64,000 bases of DNA from Streptomyces sp. GQFP. Its GTDB lineage: Bacteria; Actinomycetota; Actinomycetes; Streptomycetales; Streptomycetaceae. The DNA lies in contig NZ_CP089312.1 of assembly GCF_021545335.1 (NCBI RefSeq), positions 3,844,001-3,908,000 on the forward strand. Direction: 5' to 3'. Shown in pieces: positions 18,457 through 26,413 of the stretch. Under the pieces are notes generated by a model, which made no database searches, was not told where the DNA came from, and saw nothing but the letters and a program-made list of their open reading frames with translations. Position 1 is the first letter of the stretch. Each line of letters opens with the position of its first letter. The position numbers and the translations under genes are program-made.

Positions 18457-18906
18457 GAACTCGCAGATCACGACCCGTCCGCCGGGGCGCGTGACCCGGT
18501 ACAGCTCGCGCAGTGCCGCGTCGGTGTCCTGGACGTTGCGCAGCCCGAAGGAGATCGTCACCGCGTCGAAGGTGTCGTCCTTGAAGGGCAGCTTGGTGGC
18601 GTCCCCGGCCGTGAAGGGCAGCCAGGGGTGGTTGCGCTTGCCGACCCTGAGCATCCCGAGGGAGAAGTCGCAGGGGACGACGTAGGCGCCCGTGCGGGCG
18701 AAGGGCAGGGAGGACGTGGCCGTGCCGGCGGCCAGGTCGAGGATCTTCTGCGCGGGGCGGGCGTCGACCGCCTTCGCGACCTCCTTGCGCCACACGCGGT
18801 CCTGGCCGAGCGACAGCACGTCGTTCGTGAGGTCGTACCGTTCCGCCACGTCGTCGAACATCGAGGCGACTTCGTGCGGCTGCTTGTTCAGGGATGCGCG
18901 GGTCAC
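18211..18906 (-). CDS. menG: Demethylmenaquinone methyltransferase
   Basis: SAM-dependent methyltransferase that carries out the last ring methylation of menaquinone (UbiE/MenG family), 231 aa. Family patterns are FDDVAERYDLTNDVLSLGQDRVWR, the SAM loop ILDLAAGTATSS, ISFGLRNVQD and the C-terminal NLTGGVVALHRGFKQP. It lies near mqnC and the reductase, making a loose menaquinone neighbourhood beside complex I. The 3' end overlaps the rightward PASTA reading frame. Confidence 0.95.
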   Translation of the reverse strand: MTRASLNKQPHEVASMFDDVAERYDLTNDVLSLGQDRVWRKEVAKAVDARPAQKILDLAAGTATSSLPFARTGAYVVPCDFSLGMLRVGKRNHPWLPFTAGDATKLPFKDDTFDAVTISFGLRNVQDTDAALRELYRVTRPGGRVVICEFSHPTWTPFRTVYTEYLMRALPPVARAVSSNPDAYVYLAESIRAWPDQPALAELLREAGWSKVAWRNLTGGVVALHRGFKQP

Positions 18907-18975
18907 GTGCCCATTGTGGCAGTACGGGCCGGACGTACCCGAAGCGCCCGGCCCGTCGTCGCACCCTCCGGCCGC

Positions 18976-20265
18976 CTACGGCAGCAGTTTCGGTTTCTTC
19001 TTGCCTGCCACGTCCTCCACCCAGCCGCAGAGCAGGATGAACACGGCGATCAGGATCCAGCCGACGCCGAACATGAACCACTGGCTCTCCAGCGGCAGGT
19101 ACTTCTCGAAGGCCGGGATGTTCCAGAACTGGTCGATCAGCGGGACGGCCAGGACCAGCGCGATCTCGTGCCAGAGGTAGAGGGTGACGGCGCGCGCGTT
19201 GAAGATCGTCACGATCCGGTCGAGCCGCTTGAAGCGGGTGAGCCACGCGAAGTCGATCTCGAAGTGGGCCTTCGCGTACATCAGCAGCGTCACGAAGCCC
19301 GCCGACCAGAACGCCTGCGCGAGCGGGATGTCGTCGAGGTCGTAGGAGCCCGTCTCGGCCTGGTGGGTGAAGGCGTACCAGCCGCCGAAGCCGATGGCGG
19401 CGAGCGAGAAGAGGACCACCAGGGCCGGCTTGAGCCGCTGCAGGACGCCCTCGCGGTGCGCGAAGCCGAGCATCCAGCAGAAGAGGAAGGTGGCCAGGTC
19501 GGTGAGGGCGCTGCCGAAGCGGTTGTCCGGGGGCTCCCAGAAGTTGTGGAACACCACGATCGGGGCCAGCGAGAGGAGCAGGACGGCCACCGGGGCCAGC
19601 CGGAACGCCCGCAGCAGCACCGGGGACAGCAGGACGAACCAGAGGTACGTGCGCAGGTACCAGAGGATCTCCCAGGCCTGCTGGCCCCAGGCATTGCCCG
19701 GCGGATCGCCGAGCGGCACGATCCAGAAGACGATCTGCCAGCCCGGCATCCAGTCGTGGACCATCATCGCGACGATCACGAAGAAGCCCCAGAACCAGAA
19801 GGGGGGCAGGAGCCGGCGGATCCGGCTCCTGATCACCTTGAGGGCCGGGCGTTCCAGGGACTTCGCCATCAGCGTGCCGGCCAGGGCGAACATGACCCCC
19901 ATGGAGGGGAACACCATGCCCGCCCAGGCCCAGCCGAAGGTGTGGTAGGTGACGACGCGGACGAGGGCGACGGCCCGGAGGGCGTCGAAGTAGCGGTCAC
20001 GGCCCGCGGGTTTCTGCGCCTTCGGCGGGAGGTCGGGCTCGGGCTGGGACTCGGGCTCGGGAAGCGCTGTCTCCTTGGTGTCGTTGACGTCGGGCGTCGC
20101 GTACTCCTGCTGCCCATGGCCGACTTGGCCGTACTCGACGTACTGCTGGGGGTACGGCTCCTGCGGATACGGCTGTTGTCCGTACTCGTACCCATAGCCG
20201 TAGCCATGGTTGTTGCCGTAGGCGTCGTTCTGGCCGTAGCCCTGCTGATCCGTCCCCCAGCTCAT
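18976..20265 (-). CDS. Acyltransferase 3 family membrane protein
   Basis: Integral membrane O-acyltransferase-like protein, 429 aa. The N-terminal ~95 residues are a Gln/Tyr/Gly/Pro-rich cytoplasmic tail; then comes RDRYFDALRAVALVRVVTYHTFGW, whose R-x10-H arrangement is the active-site signature of acyltransferase 3, followed by about ten hydrophobic segments. The start ATG shares one base with the stop of the glycosyltransferase gene (TGATG), so the two are co-translated. By analogy with IcaC/PgaC-type loci it probably modifies or exports the polymer made by its partner; this is inference. Confidence 0.85.
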   Translation of the reverse strand: MSWGTDQQGYGQNDAYGNNHGYGYGYEYGQQPYPQEPYPQQYVEYGQVGHGQQEYATPDVNDTKETALPEPESQPEPDLPPKAQKPAGRDRYFDALRAVALVRVVTYHTFGWAWAGMVFPSMGVMFALAGTLMAKSLERPALKVIRSRIRRLLPPFWFWGFFVIVAMMVHDWMPGWQIVFWIVPLGDPPGNAWGQQAWEILWYLRTYLWFVLLSPVLLRAFRLAPVAVLLLSLAPIVVFHNFWEPPDNRFGSALTDLATFLFCWMLGFAHREGVLQRLKPALVVLFSLAAIGFGGWYAFTHQAETGSYDLDDIPLAQAFWSAGFVTLLMYAKAHFEIDFAWLTRFKRLDRIVTIFNARAVTLYLWHEIALVLAVPLIDQFWNIPAFEKYLPLESQWFMFGVGWILIAVFILLCGWVEDVAGKKKPKLLP

Positions 20266-22715
20266 CAGTTCGCCCCCGCCGGGGTGCCTACCTCGCCCGT
20301 GCGCTTCAGTTTCTGCCAGCGCAGGCGGCCGCCGGTGAGGGCGGTGATGGAGGAGTGGATCAGGACGAGGTACATCATCTGGCGGTACGCCAGTTGCTGC
20401 AGCGGCATCATGAGGAGATACCTGTACTGCTCCTTGTCCAGGTGGAACGCGTAGGCCGCGCAGACGAGTTGGATGCCGAGGACCGCCAGCCAGGCCAGCA
20501 GGGCCGCCTGGAAGTCGATGAAGATCATCGAGTAGGCGGTGAACAGGTCGATCAGCGGGGCGAAGATCGGCGTGATGATCTGGAAGATGACCACCAGGGG
20601 CATGCCCACGCGGCCGAAGCGGCCCGAAGGGCCCTTGTCCGTAAGGGACTTGCGGTGCTTCCAGAGGGCCTGCATGGTGCCGTACGACCAGCGGTAGCGC
20701 TGGCTCCACAGCTGCTTCAGCGAGGCGGGAGCCTCCGTCCAGGCCCTGGCGTGCTCCTGGTAGACGACCCGCCAGCCCGCGCGGTGCATCGCGATGGTGA
20801 TGTCGGTGTCCTCGGCGAGCGTGTCCTCGCTCATACCGCCGACCTCCAGGACCGCGTCGCGACGGAACGCGCCGATCGCGCCCGGGATGGTGGGCATGCA
20901 GCGCAGCAGGTCGTACATACGGCGGTCGAGATTGAAGCCCATCACGTACTCGATGTGCTGCCAGGCGCCGATGATCGTGTTGCGGTTGCCGACCTTGGCG
21001 TTGCCCGCGACCGCGCCGACCTCGGGGTCCGCGAAGGGCTGGACGAGTTGGTGCACGGCGTCCGGCTCGAAGACGGTGTCGCCGTCCATCATCACGACGA
21101 TGTCGTAACTGGCGCTGCGGACACCGTTGTTGAGGGCGGCCGGCTTGCCCGCGTTCTCCTGGCGGATGACCCGTACGTTCGTCATGCCGAAGGAGATGGC
21201 CGCGTCGCGGGCGATCTGGGACGTGTTGTCGTCCGAGCCGTCGTCGACGACGATGATCTCGATCGGGTGGGTGCTCTTCGCCAGTGACTCCAGGGTGTTG
21301 GCGATGCACTCCTTCTCGTTGTACGCGGGCACGATCACGGTCACCGGCCTGGTGACCGTCGGCCCCCAGCTGAACTTGCCGCCCTTGCCGCGCTTCCGGT
21401 TGCGTTGCCGGTAGTGGCGGCGGGCGAGGATCAGCATCATCCCGAACCGGCCCATGACGGCGAACCCGACCACCGCCAGTCCGGTCGCGAGGCCCGGTAC
21501 CGCCCATTCGGCGACGGCGACGGCCGCGATGAGGGCCTTGCCCTCGTAGAGGGTCGCGCCGGTGGCGGTGCGATGGGCGGCCTGGAGGAGGTTCACGGTC
21601 CCCGCGCCTCCCGGGCCACTGCCCTGCTGACCCGTGCCGGGCTGGCCGTTGCCCTGCTGCTGCCCGTTGCCCTGCTGGCCTACCGGCGCCCCGCCGGGCT
21701 GCTGGCCCTCGGCGGTGCTCGGAGCACTCGTGGCGGTGTCCGTGCCCGCGGTGGCGCTCGCGCTGGGGCTGGCACTGGGGCTGGCACTGGCGTCCGAGCC
21801 GGCCGTACCGGTGGCCGCCTGCTGCGCGCTCGACTGCTCCTGCTGGATCGCGCCGCTGATGGTGGTGAAGGTGTAGCCCGCCGCCTTCATCTTCTTGATG
21901 TATGTCGGCAGCGCCTTGATCGTCTGCGAGCGCTCACCGCCGGCGTCGTGGAAGAGCACCGAGGCGCCCGCGCCGTCCTCCGGCGTGGCCCACTTGATGA
22001 TCTTCGAGACGCCGGGGCGCTTCCAGTCGTCGCTGTCGGTGTCGACGAAGACGCTGGTGTAGCCCTCCTCGCCGAGCTTCTTGTAGACGGGCCAGCTGTA
22101 GTTGTCGATGGCGTCCGCCTCCGACGAGTACGGCGCCCGGAACAGCGTCGTCGTGATGCCGGCCGCGCCCGCCAGGGCGAGCTGGGTCTGCTCCATCTCA
22201 CGGTTGACGCGGGCGTCGCTCTGGTAGGAGAGGTCGACGTGCGTGAAGGTGTGGATGCCGATCTCGTTGCCGTCCTCGACCATCGTCTTCACGATGCTCG
22301 GGTAGCGCGAGACCATCGAGCCGACCACGAAGAACGTGGCGGGGACGTCGTACTCCTCCAGGATCTCCAGGATCTGGGGCGTCCAGGTGGGGTTCGGGCC
22401 GTCGTCGAAGGTGAGCGCGATCGTCTTGTCCGGCACGGACTGGCTCACGGCCTGTCCGTTGCGGAAGCTGAGGATCGGCCCGCCGTCGATGACCTCGTCG
22501 GGGACATCGCTGGCGCTGGCCCCGGTGCGTACGCGCTGGTCGCCGCCGACCTCCGCGCGCAGATAGCCGTCGAGCAGCATCACGCTGGTCAGCGCGAGCA
22601 GGAGCAGCATGGCGAGGATGACTCGTGGTTTCTGCAGCGCCGCGGCCTTGCCGGCGGCCCGCTGCACCTTCGAGGGGGCGCGCCTGCGGCCGCGCGAGGT
22701 GGTCGTCGTAGTCAT
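20265..22715 (-). CDS. Fused polysaccharide deacetylase and family 2 glycosyltransferase
   Basis: Bifunctional 816-aa membrane protein. A basic N-terminus and one membrane segment (residues ~31-50) precede an extracytoplasmic NodB deacetylase domain with TFDDGP (102-107), HTFTH (155-159, metal ligands) and RAPYS (~193-197). A Ser/Gln/Gly/Pro-rich linker (~295-385) and another membrane segment lead to a processive GT2 domain: VIVPAYNEKECIANTLESL, VVDDGSDD, MDGDTVFEPDA, EDTDI and the QxxRW-type QRYRW. C-terminal membrane segments follow. The layout matches proteins such as S. lividans MatB, linked to a poly-N-acetylglucosamine-like polymer; the actual polymer here is unknown. Confidence 0.9.
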   Translation of the reverse strand: MTTTTTSRGRRRAPSKVQRAAGKAAALQKPRVILAMLLLLALTSVMLLDGYLRAEVGGDQRVRTGASASDVPDEVIDGGPILSFRNGQAVSQSVPDKTIALTFDDGPNPTWTPQILEILEEYDVPATFFVVGSMVSRYPSIVKTMVEDGNEIGIHTFTHVDLSYQSDARVNREMEQTQLALAGAAGITTTLFRAPYSSEADAIDNYSWPVYKKLGEEGYTSVFVDTDSDDWKRPGVSKIIKWATPEDGAGASVLFHDAGGERSQTIKALPTYIKKMKAAGYTFTTISGAIQQEQSSAQQAATGTAGSDASASPSASPSASATAGTDTATSAPSTAEGQQPGGAPVGQQGNGQQQGNGQPGTGQQGSGPGGAGTVNLLQAAHRTATGATLYEGKALIAAVAVAEWAVPGLATGLAVVGFAVMGRFGMMLILARRHYRQRNRKRGKGGKFSWGPTVTRPVTVIVPAYNEKECIANTLESLAKSTHPIEIIVVDDGSDDNTSQIARDAAISFGMTNVRVIRQENAGKPAALNNGVRSASYDIVVMMDGDTVFEPDAVHQLVQPFADPEVGAVAGNAKVGNRNTIIGAWQHIEYVMGFNLDRRMYDLLRCMPTIPGAIGAFRRDAVLEVGGMSEDTLAEDTDITIAMHRAGWRVVYQEHARAWTEAPASLKQLWSQRYRWSYGTMQALWKHRKSLTDKGPSGRFGRVGMPLVVIFQIITPIFAPLIDLFTAYSMIFIDFQAALLAWLAVLGIQLVCAAYAFHLDKEQYRYLLMMPLQQLAYRQMMYLVLIHSSITALTGGRLRWQKLKRTGEVGTPAGAN

Positions 22716-22733
22716 GTGGTGGCTGCGTTCCGG

Positions 22734-23192
22734 TCAGTTGGCGGCCGCGGAGGCGGACGCGGTGGCGGTCGCGGTCGGTGCCGAAGCGGGCGGCTCGCCC
22801 GTGGCAACGCCCGCCGGCGGGATGCCGGAGGGCTGGGCGGGCGGGGTGGCGGCTCCGGTGGGAGCGCCCGTGGGGGCCGCTCCGATGCCGCCCTGCGGCT
22901 GCTGGTTGCCGCCCGGTCCCTGGCTGCCGCCGGGGCCGCCGCCCCCGAAGGGCAGCAGCGAGGACGGGGTGAGCGAGGTGCCCCAGCCCATGAAGGCCAT
23001 GCCGAGCACGACGGCATACCCAAGGCAGACGACACCCACGAAGGTGCCGAACCGCCGGAGCAGCTTCGCCCGGCGGCCGGAGTTGTCAACGAACACGGGA
23101 CCTTCTGCGGACCCGTTGGACCCGTTGCCGCTCTTACGGCGACGGCCGCCGCTACTGGCGGCACGGTTTTCGATGGCAGGCTCGGAATGCAT
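22734..23192 (-). CDS. Small single-span membrane protein of the polysaccharide operon
   Basis: A 152-aa protein with a basic N-terminal cytoplasmic part (residues 1-45), one membrane segment (FGTFVGVVCLGYAVVLGMAFMGW) and a Gly/Pro/Ala-rich, probably extracytoplasmic tail. It ends 18 bases before the deacetylase/glycosyltransferase gene and is first in the operon. I do not recognise a family. Its position suggests an accessory subunit of the synthase, as IcaD or PgaD are, but there is no sequence motif to support that. Confidence 0.7.
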   Translation of the reverse strand: MHSEPAIENRAASSGGRRRKSGNGSNGSAEGPVFVDNSGRRAKLLRRFGTFVGVVCLGYAVVLGMAFMGWGTSLTPSSLLPFGGGGPGGSQGPGGNQQPQGGIGAAPTGAPTGAATPPAQPSGIPPAGVATGEPPASAPTATATASASAAAN

Positions 23193-23526
23193 TCCCCGGA
23201 CATTAGGAGGCGTTTATGTGATTGAAACTCTGGTTCTCATGTGAGACGCCCATGAGAAACTCCTTAACCTGTGCATCCTCTGAGAGATTCCCCGGAAGCC
23301 TGCGCAACCCGCCCCTGATGGAAAGGGCTCGATTGTCCGACTTACTTGCCCCATTCGCGCCCTTCACGGTGCACTGTCCATGAGTCCGCTGTGCGTTCAT
23401 CGACCTCATGAAGGACAGCCTCGTGTGAGACCTTTCCACTCCGGATCCACTTCGGAAACACACTTTGTTTCCATCCTGAGACGTTTCCATCCTGAGACGG
23501 AAATCACGAAAGCGGGTGCATGCGCC
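23193..23526. other. Intergenic region between divergent polysaccharide operon and GH18-like gene
   Basis: Some 330 bases of lower GC between divergent genes; both promoters must lie here. It includes the tandem repeat at 23468-23499. A minus-strand open frame at 23203-23490 (95 aa) has no recognisable features and poor codon bias, and I do not call it a gene. Confidence 0.6.
23468..23499. repeat. Perfect tandem 16-base direct repeat upstream of the GH18-like gene
   Basis: Two adjacent exact copies of TTTCCATCCTGAGACG, the second ending 27 bases before the chosen ATG at 23527. It may be a regulator-binding site, since Streptomyces chitinase promoters carry tandem direct repeats (though of a different sequence), or simply a recent slippage duplication in the leader. 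Confidence 0.6.
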
Positions 23527-24576
23527 ATGAGGCGTTTCCTGAGGCCGGCCGCCGGATTCACATGTCTGGTTGCCCTGACCTGCGCCGGGTGCTCATCGGG
23601 CTCGGACAGCGATGCGGACAGCGGCTCCGACGCCGCGTCCGCGGCCCCTTCCAAACAGGCCTCGCCGAGCGCCTCGTCCTCCGAGAGCACGGAGTCGACG
23701 ACCGGGTTCGCCCCGTACGTCAGCGCCACCGAGGCGAACGACAACGACAGCGCAGGCTCACCGTCGACGTACAACCTCGCGTTCGTGATCTCGGACGGTA
23801 CGACCTGTACGCCGAAGTGGAACGGTACGACGGCCATCGGCGACTCGGCCGTCAAGTCCCGCATAGCCGCGCTCACGGCGAGCGGCAGCTCGGTCCGGGT
23901 CTCCTTCGGCGGCGCCTCCGGCAAGGAGCTGGCCGAGGTCTGCGACAGCGCGTCCGCGCTGGCCAAGGCCTATGGCGCGGCCCTGGACGCGGCCGGTTCG
24001 ACCCAGGCCGACTTCGACGTCGAGGGTGACGCGCTCACCGACTCCGACTCGGTCGAGCTGCGCTCGAAGGCGATCGCGCTGCTGCAGCAGGAGCGGAGCG
24101 ACGTCAGCGTCTCCTTCACCCTGCCCGTCATGCCGAGCGGCCTCGACGACGACAGCGTGTCCCTGCTCGACTCGGCGAACAACAACTCCGTGCAGGTGTC
24201 CACCGTCAACATCATGACGATGAACTACGGGAGTGAATACACCGACGACATGGGGCAGTACGCGATCACGTCCGCGACGGCTACGCATGATCAGCTCGCC
24301 GACGTCTTCGGGTTGTCGGACGAGGGGGCGTGGAAGGGGATGGCTCTTACTTCCATGATCGGTGTGAACGACGTCGACAATGAGACGTTTTCGCTGGCGG
24401 ATGCGGCGGAAGTGCGGGCATTCGCGGAGGAGAAGGGGGTTGCGTGGGTGTCTATGTGGTCGACATTTCGGGATCAGGAGTGTGAGGACGGGAATTCGGC
24501 GTCTGATGATGCGGCGACCGATTGCAGTGGGGTTTCTCAGGAGGCGGGGGCGTTTGGGGTGGCGTTTTCGGGGTGA
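23527..24576 (+). CDS. GH18-like (chitinase-family) secreted lipoprotein
   Basis: A 349-aa protein beginning with a lipobox signal peptide (LVALTCAGCSSGSDS; Cys near residue 21), a Ser/Ala-rich linker, then a TIM-barrel-type domain with FAPYVSATEAND, VSFGGASGKELAEVC and TQADFDVEGD. The last is the GH18 DxxDxDxE signature with the first Asp replaced by Thr but the catalytic DxDxE kept. INIMTMNYG and WVSMWSTFRDQ match later barrel strands. It probably hydrolyses or binds an N-acetylglucosamine polymer outside the cell. It is divergent from the deacetylase/glycosyltransferase operon. Confidence 0.82.
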   Translation: MRRFLRPAAGFTCLVALTCAGCSSGSDSDADSGSDAASAAPSKQASPSASSSESTESTTGFAPYVSATEANDNDSAGSPSTYNLAFVISDGTTCTPKWNGTTAIGDSAVKSRIAALTASGSSVRVSFGGASGKELAEVCDSASALAKAYGAALDAAGSTQADFDVEGDALTDSDSVELRSKAIALLQQERSDVSVSFTLPVMPSGLDDDSVSLLDSANNNSVQVSTVNIMTMNYGSEYTDDMGQYAITSATATHDQLADVFGLSDEGAWKGMALTSMIGVNDVDNETFSLADAAEVRAFAEEKGVAWVSMWSTFRDQECEDGNSASDDAATDCSGVSQEAGAFGVAFSG

Positions 24577-24591
24577 GATTGGTTGTTTGTC

Positions 24592-24665
24592 GGGTGCGGG
24601 GCTGTGGGGGCTTGTCGCGCCCACGCGGCGGAGCCGCACAATGCCACAGCCCCGCGCCCCTAAAA
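24592..24665. repeat. Streptomyces-type intergenic stem-loop repeat, likely terminator
   Basis: The arm at 24592-24607 (GGGTGCGGGGCTGTGG) pairs with CCACAGCCCCGCGCCCC at 24644-24660, with an inner hairpin GCGGCGGAGCCGC at about 24625-24637, and CTAAAAG follows. I recall near-identical GGGGCTGTG...CACAGCCCCGCGCCCCTAAAAG units between genes in many Streptomyces genomes. It sits between two convergent genes, where a bidirectional terminator would be expected. Confidence 0.65.
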
Positions 24666-24673
24666 GCGACAGC

Positions 24674-25123
24674 TCACCGGCGTCTGTGTACAAGACGTCC
24701 ACTGCATACCGTTGCTATGCACACCCCGCCCCCGTCGAACACCGCCAGGTCCGCTCGCTCGCCCTCCACGATTTCCGGGGTTCGCGTGTGCCGGAGTACG
24801 AGGACCTCGTTGCGCGCGGCGGCTGAGCGGAGGTCGGGGGAGGTGACGGACTCCTCCAGGACCGCCACCGCGCCCGCCTTCAGTAGGGCGTGGACGCGTT
24901 CGCGTGGGGTCGGGGCGGCTGGGAGTGGGCCTTCGTGGACGAGGGCCGGGCCCAGGACGCCTCCCGGCCACTCGCGCACTCTCGCCCCCGGGAACCGCTC
25001 CGCCAGCTCCACGAGCGGGCCCACGGCGGCGATCCTCGTGCCGTCGACGGCGACGGCGGCGTCCTTCAGGGGCTCCGCGGCCCAGTCCAGGCGTACCCCG
25101 TCGGCGGCGTGAATCGTCAGCAC
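24674..25123 (-). CDS. Amidohydrolase-like composite-domain protein next to mqnC
   Basis: 149 aa, MLTIHAADGVRLDWAAEPLK onward. It resembles only the small beta-sandwich (composite) domain of imidazolonepropionase/amidohydrolase enzymes: the N-terminal 'IAAVGPLVELAERFPGARV' strand set and the C-terminal 'GERADLAVFDGGGVCIATVCSG' strands are joined directly. The metal-binding TIM barrel (HxH and later His/Asp) is missing, so catalysis is unlikely. It starts 7 bases after the mqnC stop, suggesting co-expression and perhaps an accessory role in the futalosine pathway. Confidence 0.75.
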   Translation of the reverse strand: MLTIHAADGVRLDWAAEPLKDAAVAVDGTRIAAVGPLVELAERFPGARVREWPGGVLGPALVHEGPLPAAPTPRERVHALLKAGAVAVLEESVTSPDLRSAAARNEVLVLRHTRTPEIVEGERADLAVFDGGGVCIATVCSGRLVHRRR

Positions 25124-25130
25124 GGGGACG

Positions 25131-26345
25131 TCAGTTGGAAGTGAGGAGCTTCAGCTCGGGGTGGGCCGTGCCGCCCTCGATCGCGGTGGAGGAGATGTGG
25201 GACATGACACGCTCGTCGACCGGGTCGTTCGCCGGGTCGTCGTGGACGACGATGTGCTCGTACGTCGTGGTCCGCTGGGCGGGGACGCGGCCCGCCTTGC
25301 GGATCAGGTCGATGATCTCCATACGGTTGGAGCGGTGCTTGGCGCCGGCGCTGGAGACGACGTTCTCCTCCAGCATGATCGAGCCGAGGTCGTCCGCGCC
25401 GTAGTGCAGGGACAGTTGGCCGGCCTCCTTGCCCGTGGTGAGCCACGAGCCCTGGATGTGGGCGATGTTGTCCATGAAGAGGCGCGCGATGGCGATCATG
25501 CGGAGGTACTCGAAGATCGTGGCCTGTGTACGGCCCTTGAGGTGGTTGTTCTCGGGCTGGTAGGTGTACGGGATGAAGGCGCGGAAGCCGCCCGTCCGGT
25601 CCTGTACGTCACGGATCATCCGCAGGTGCTCGATGCGCTCGGCGTTGGTCTCGCCGGTGCCCATGAGCATGGTGGACGTCGACTCGACGCCCAGCCCGTG
25701 CGCGGTCTCCATGATCTCCAGCCAGCGCTCGCCGGACTCCTTGAGGGGCGCGATGGCCTTGCGGGGGCGCGCGGGGAGCAGCTCCGCGCCGGCGCCGGCG
25801 AAGGAGTCGAGACCGGCCGCGTGGATACGGGAGATCGCCTCATCCACGCTGACCTTGCTGATCCGGGCCATGTGCTCGACCTCGCTCGCCCCCAGACTGT
25901 GGATGACGAGCTGCGGGTACTCGGCCTTGATCGCGGCGAAGTGCTTCTCGTAGTACTCGACGCCGTAGTCCGGGTGGTGGCCGCCCTGGAACATGACCTG
26001 CGTGCCGCCGAGTTCGACGGTCTCCGCGCACCGGCGCAGGATGTCGTCGAGGTCGCGGGTCCAGCCCTTGGCCTTGTCCTTGGGGGCGGCGTAGAAGGCG
26101 CAGAACTTGCACGCCGTGACGCACACGTTCGTGTAGTTGATGTTGCGCTCGATGATGTACGTCGCGATGTGTTCCGTACCCGCGTACCGGCGGCGGCGTA
26201 CGGCGTCGGCGGCCGAGCCGAGCGCGTGCAGCGGGGCGTCGCGGTAGAGGTGGAGCGCCTCTTCGGGGGTGATCCGCCCGCCCGCGGCGGCACGGTCCAG
26301 GACGGCTGCGACATCAAACGGCACAAGGTCGGCGTTCTCGGTCAC
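25131..26345 (-). CDS. mqnC: Cyclic dehypoxanthine futalosine synthase
   Basis: Radical SAM enzyme of the futalosine menaquinone pathway, converting dehypoxanthine futalosine to the cyclic product; 404 aa. The cluster motif is CVTACKFCAFYA (CxxxCxxC) at about residues 75-85, with GGTQVMFQGGHHPDYG and ESTSTMLMGTGET following. It identifies the organism as a futalosine-pathway (not MenF-type) menaquinone producer. The paralogue MqnE is the alternative reading, but overall length and motifs fit MqnC better. Confidence 0.92.
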   Translation of the reverse strand: MTENADLVPFDVAAVLDRAAAGGRITPEEALHLYRDAPLHALGSAADAVRRRRYAGTEHIATYIIERNINYTNVCVTACKFCAFYAAPKDKAKGWTRDLDDILRRCAETVELGGTQVMFQGGHHPDYGVEYYEKHFAAIKAEYPQLVIHSLGASEVEHMARISKVSVDEAISRIHAAGLDSFAGAGAELLPARPRKAIAPLKESGERWLEIMETAHGLGVESTSTMLMGTGETNAERIEHLRMIRDVQDRTGGFRAFIPYTYQPENNHLKGRTQATIFEYLRMIAIARLFMDNIAHIQGSWLTTGKEAGQLSLHYGADDLGSIMLEENVVSSAGAKHRSNRMEIIDLIRKAGRVPAQRTTTYEHIVVHDDPANDPVDERVMSHISSTAIEGGTAHPELKLLTSN

Positions 26346-26413
26346 CGGGCGTCCCTTCGGCAGGGGTGGGGCGGACCGCTCCAGCCTACGTCAGCGCCCT
26401 GCCAGGCCTCACG

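Noticed and set aside
23203..23490. 95-codon minus-strand frame upstream of the small membrane protein gene
   Set aside because: It fills the divergent promoter region and includes the tandem 16-mer; codon bias is poor and no features are recognised.
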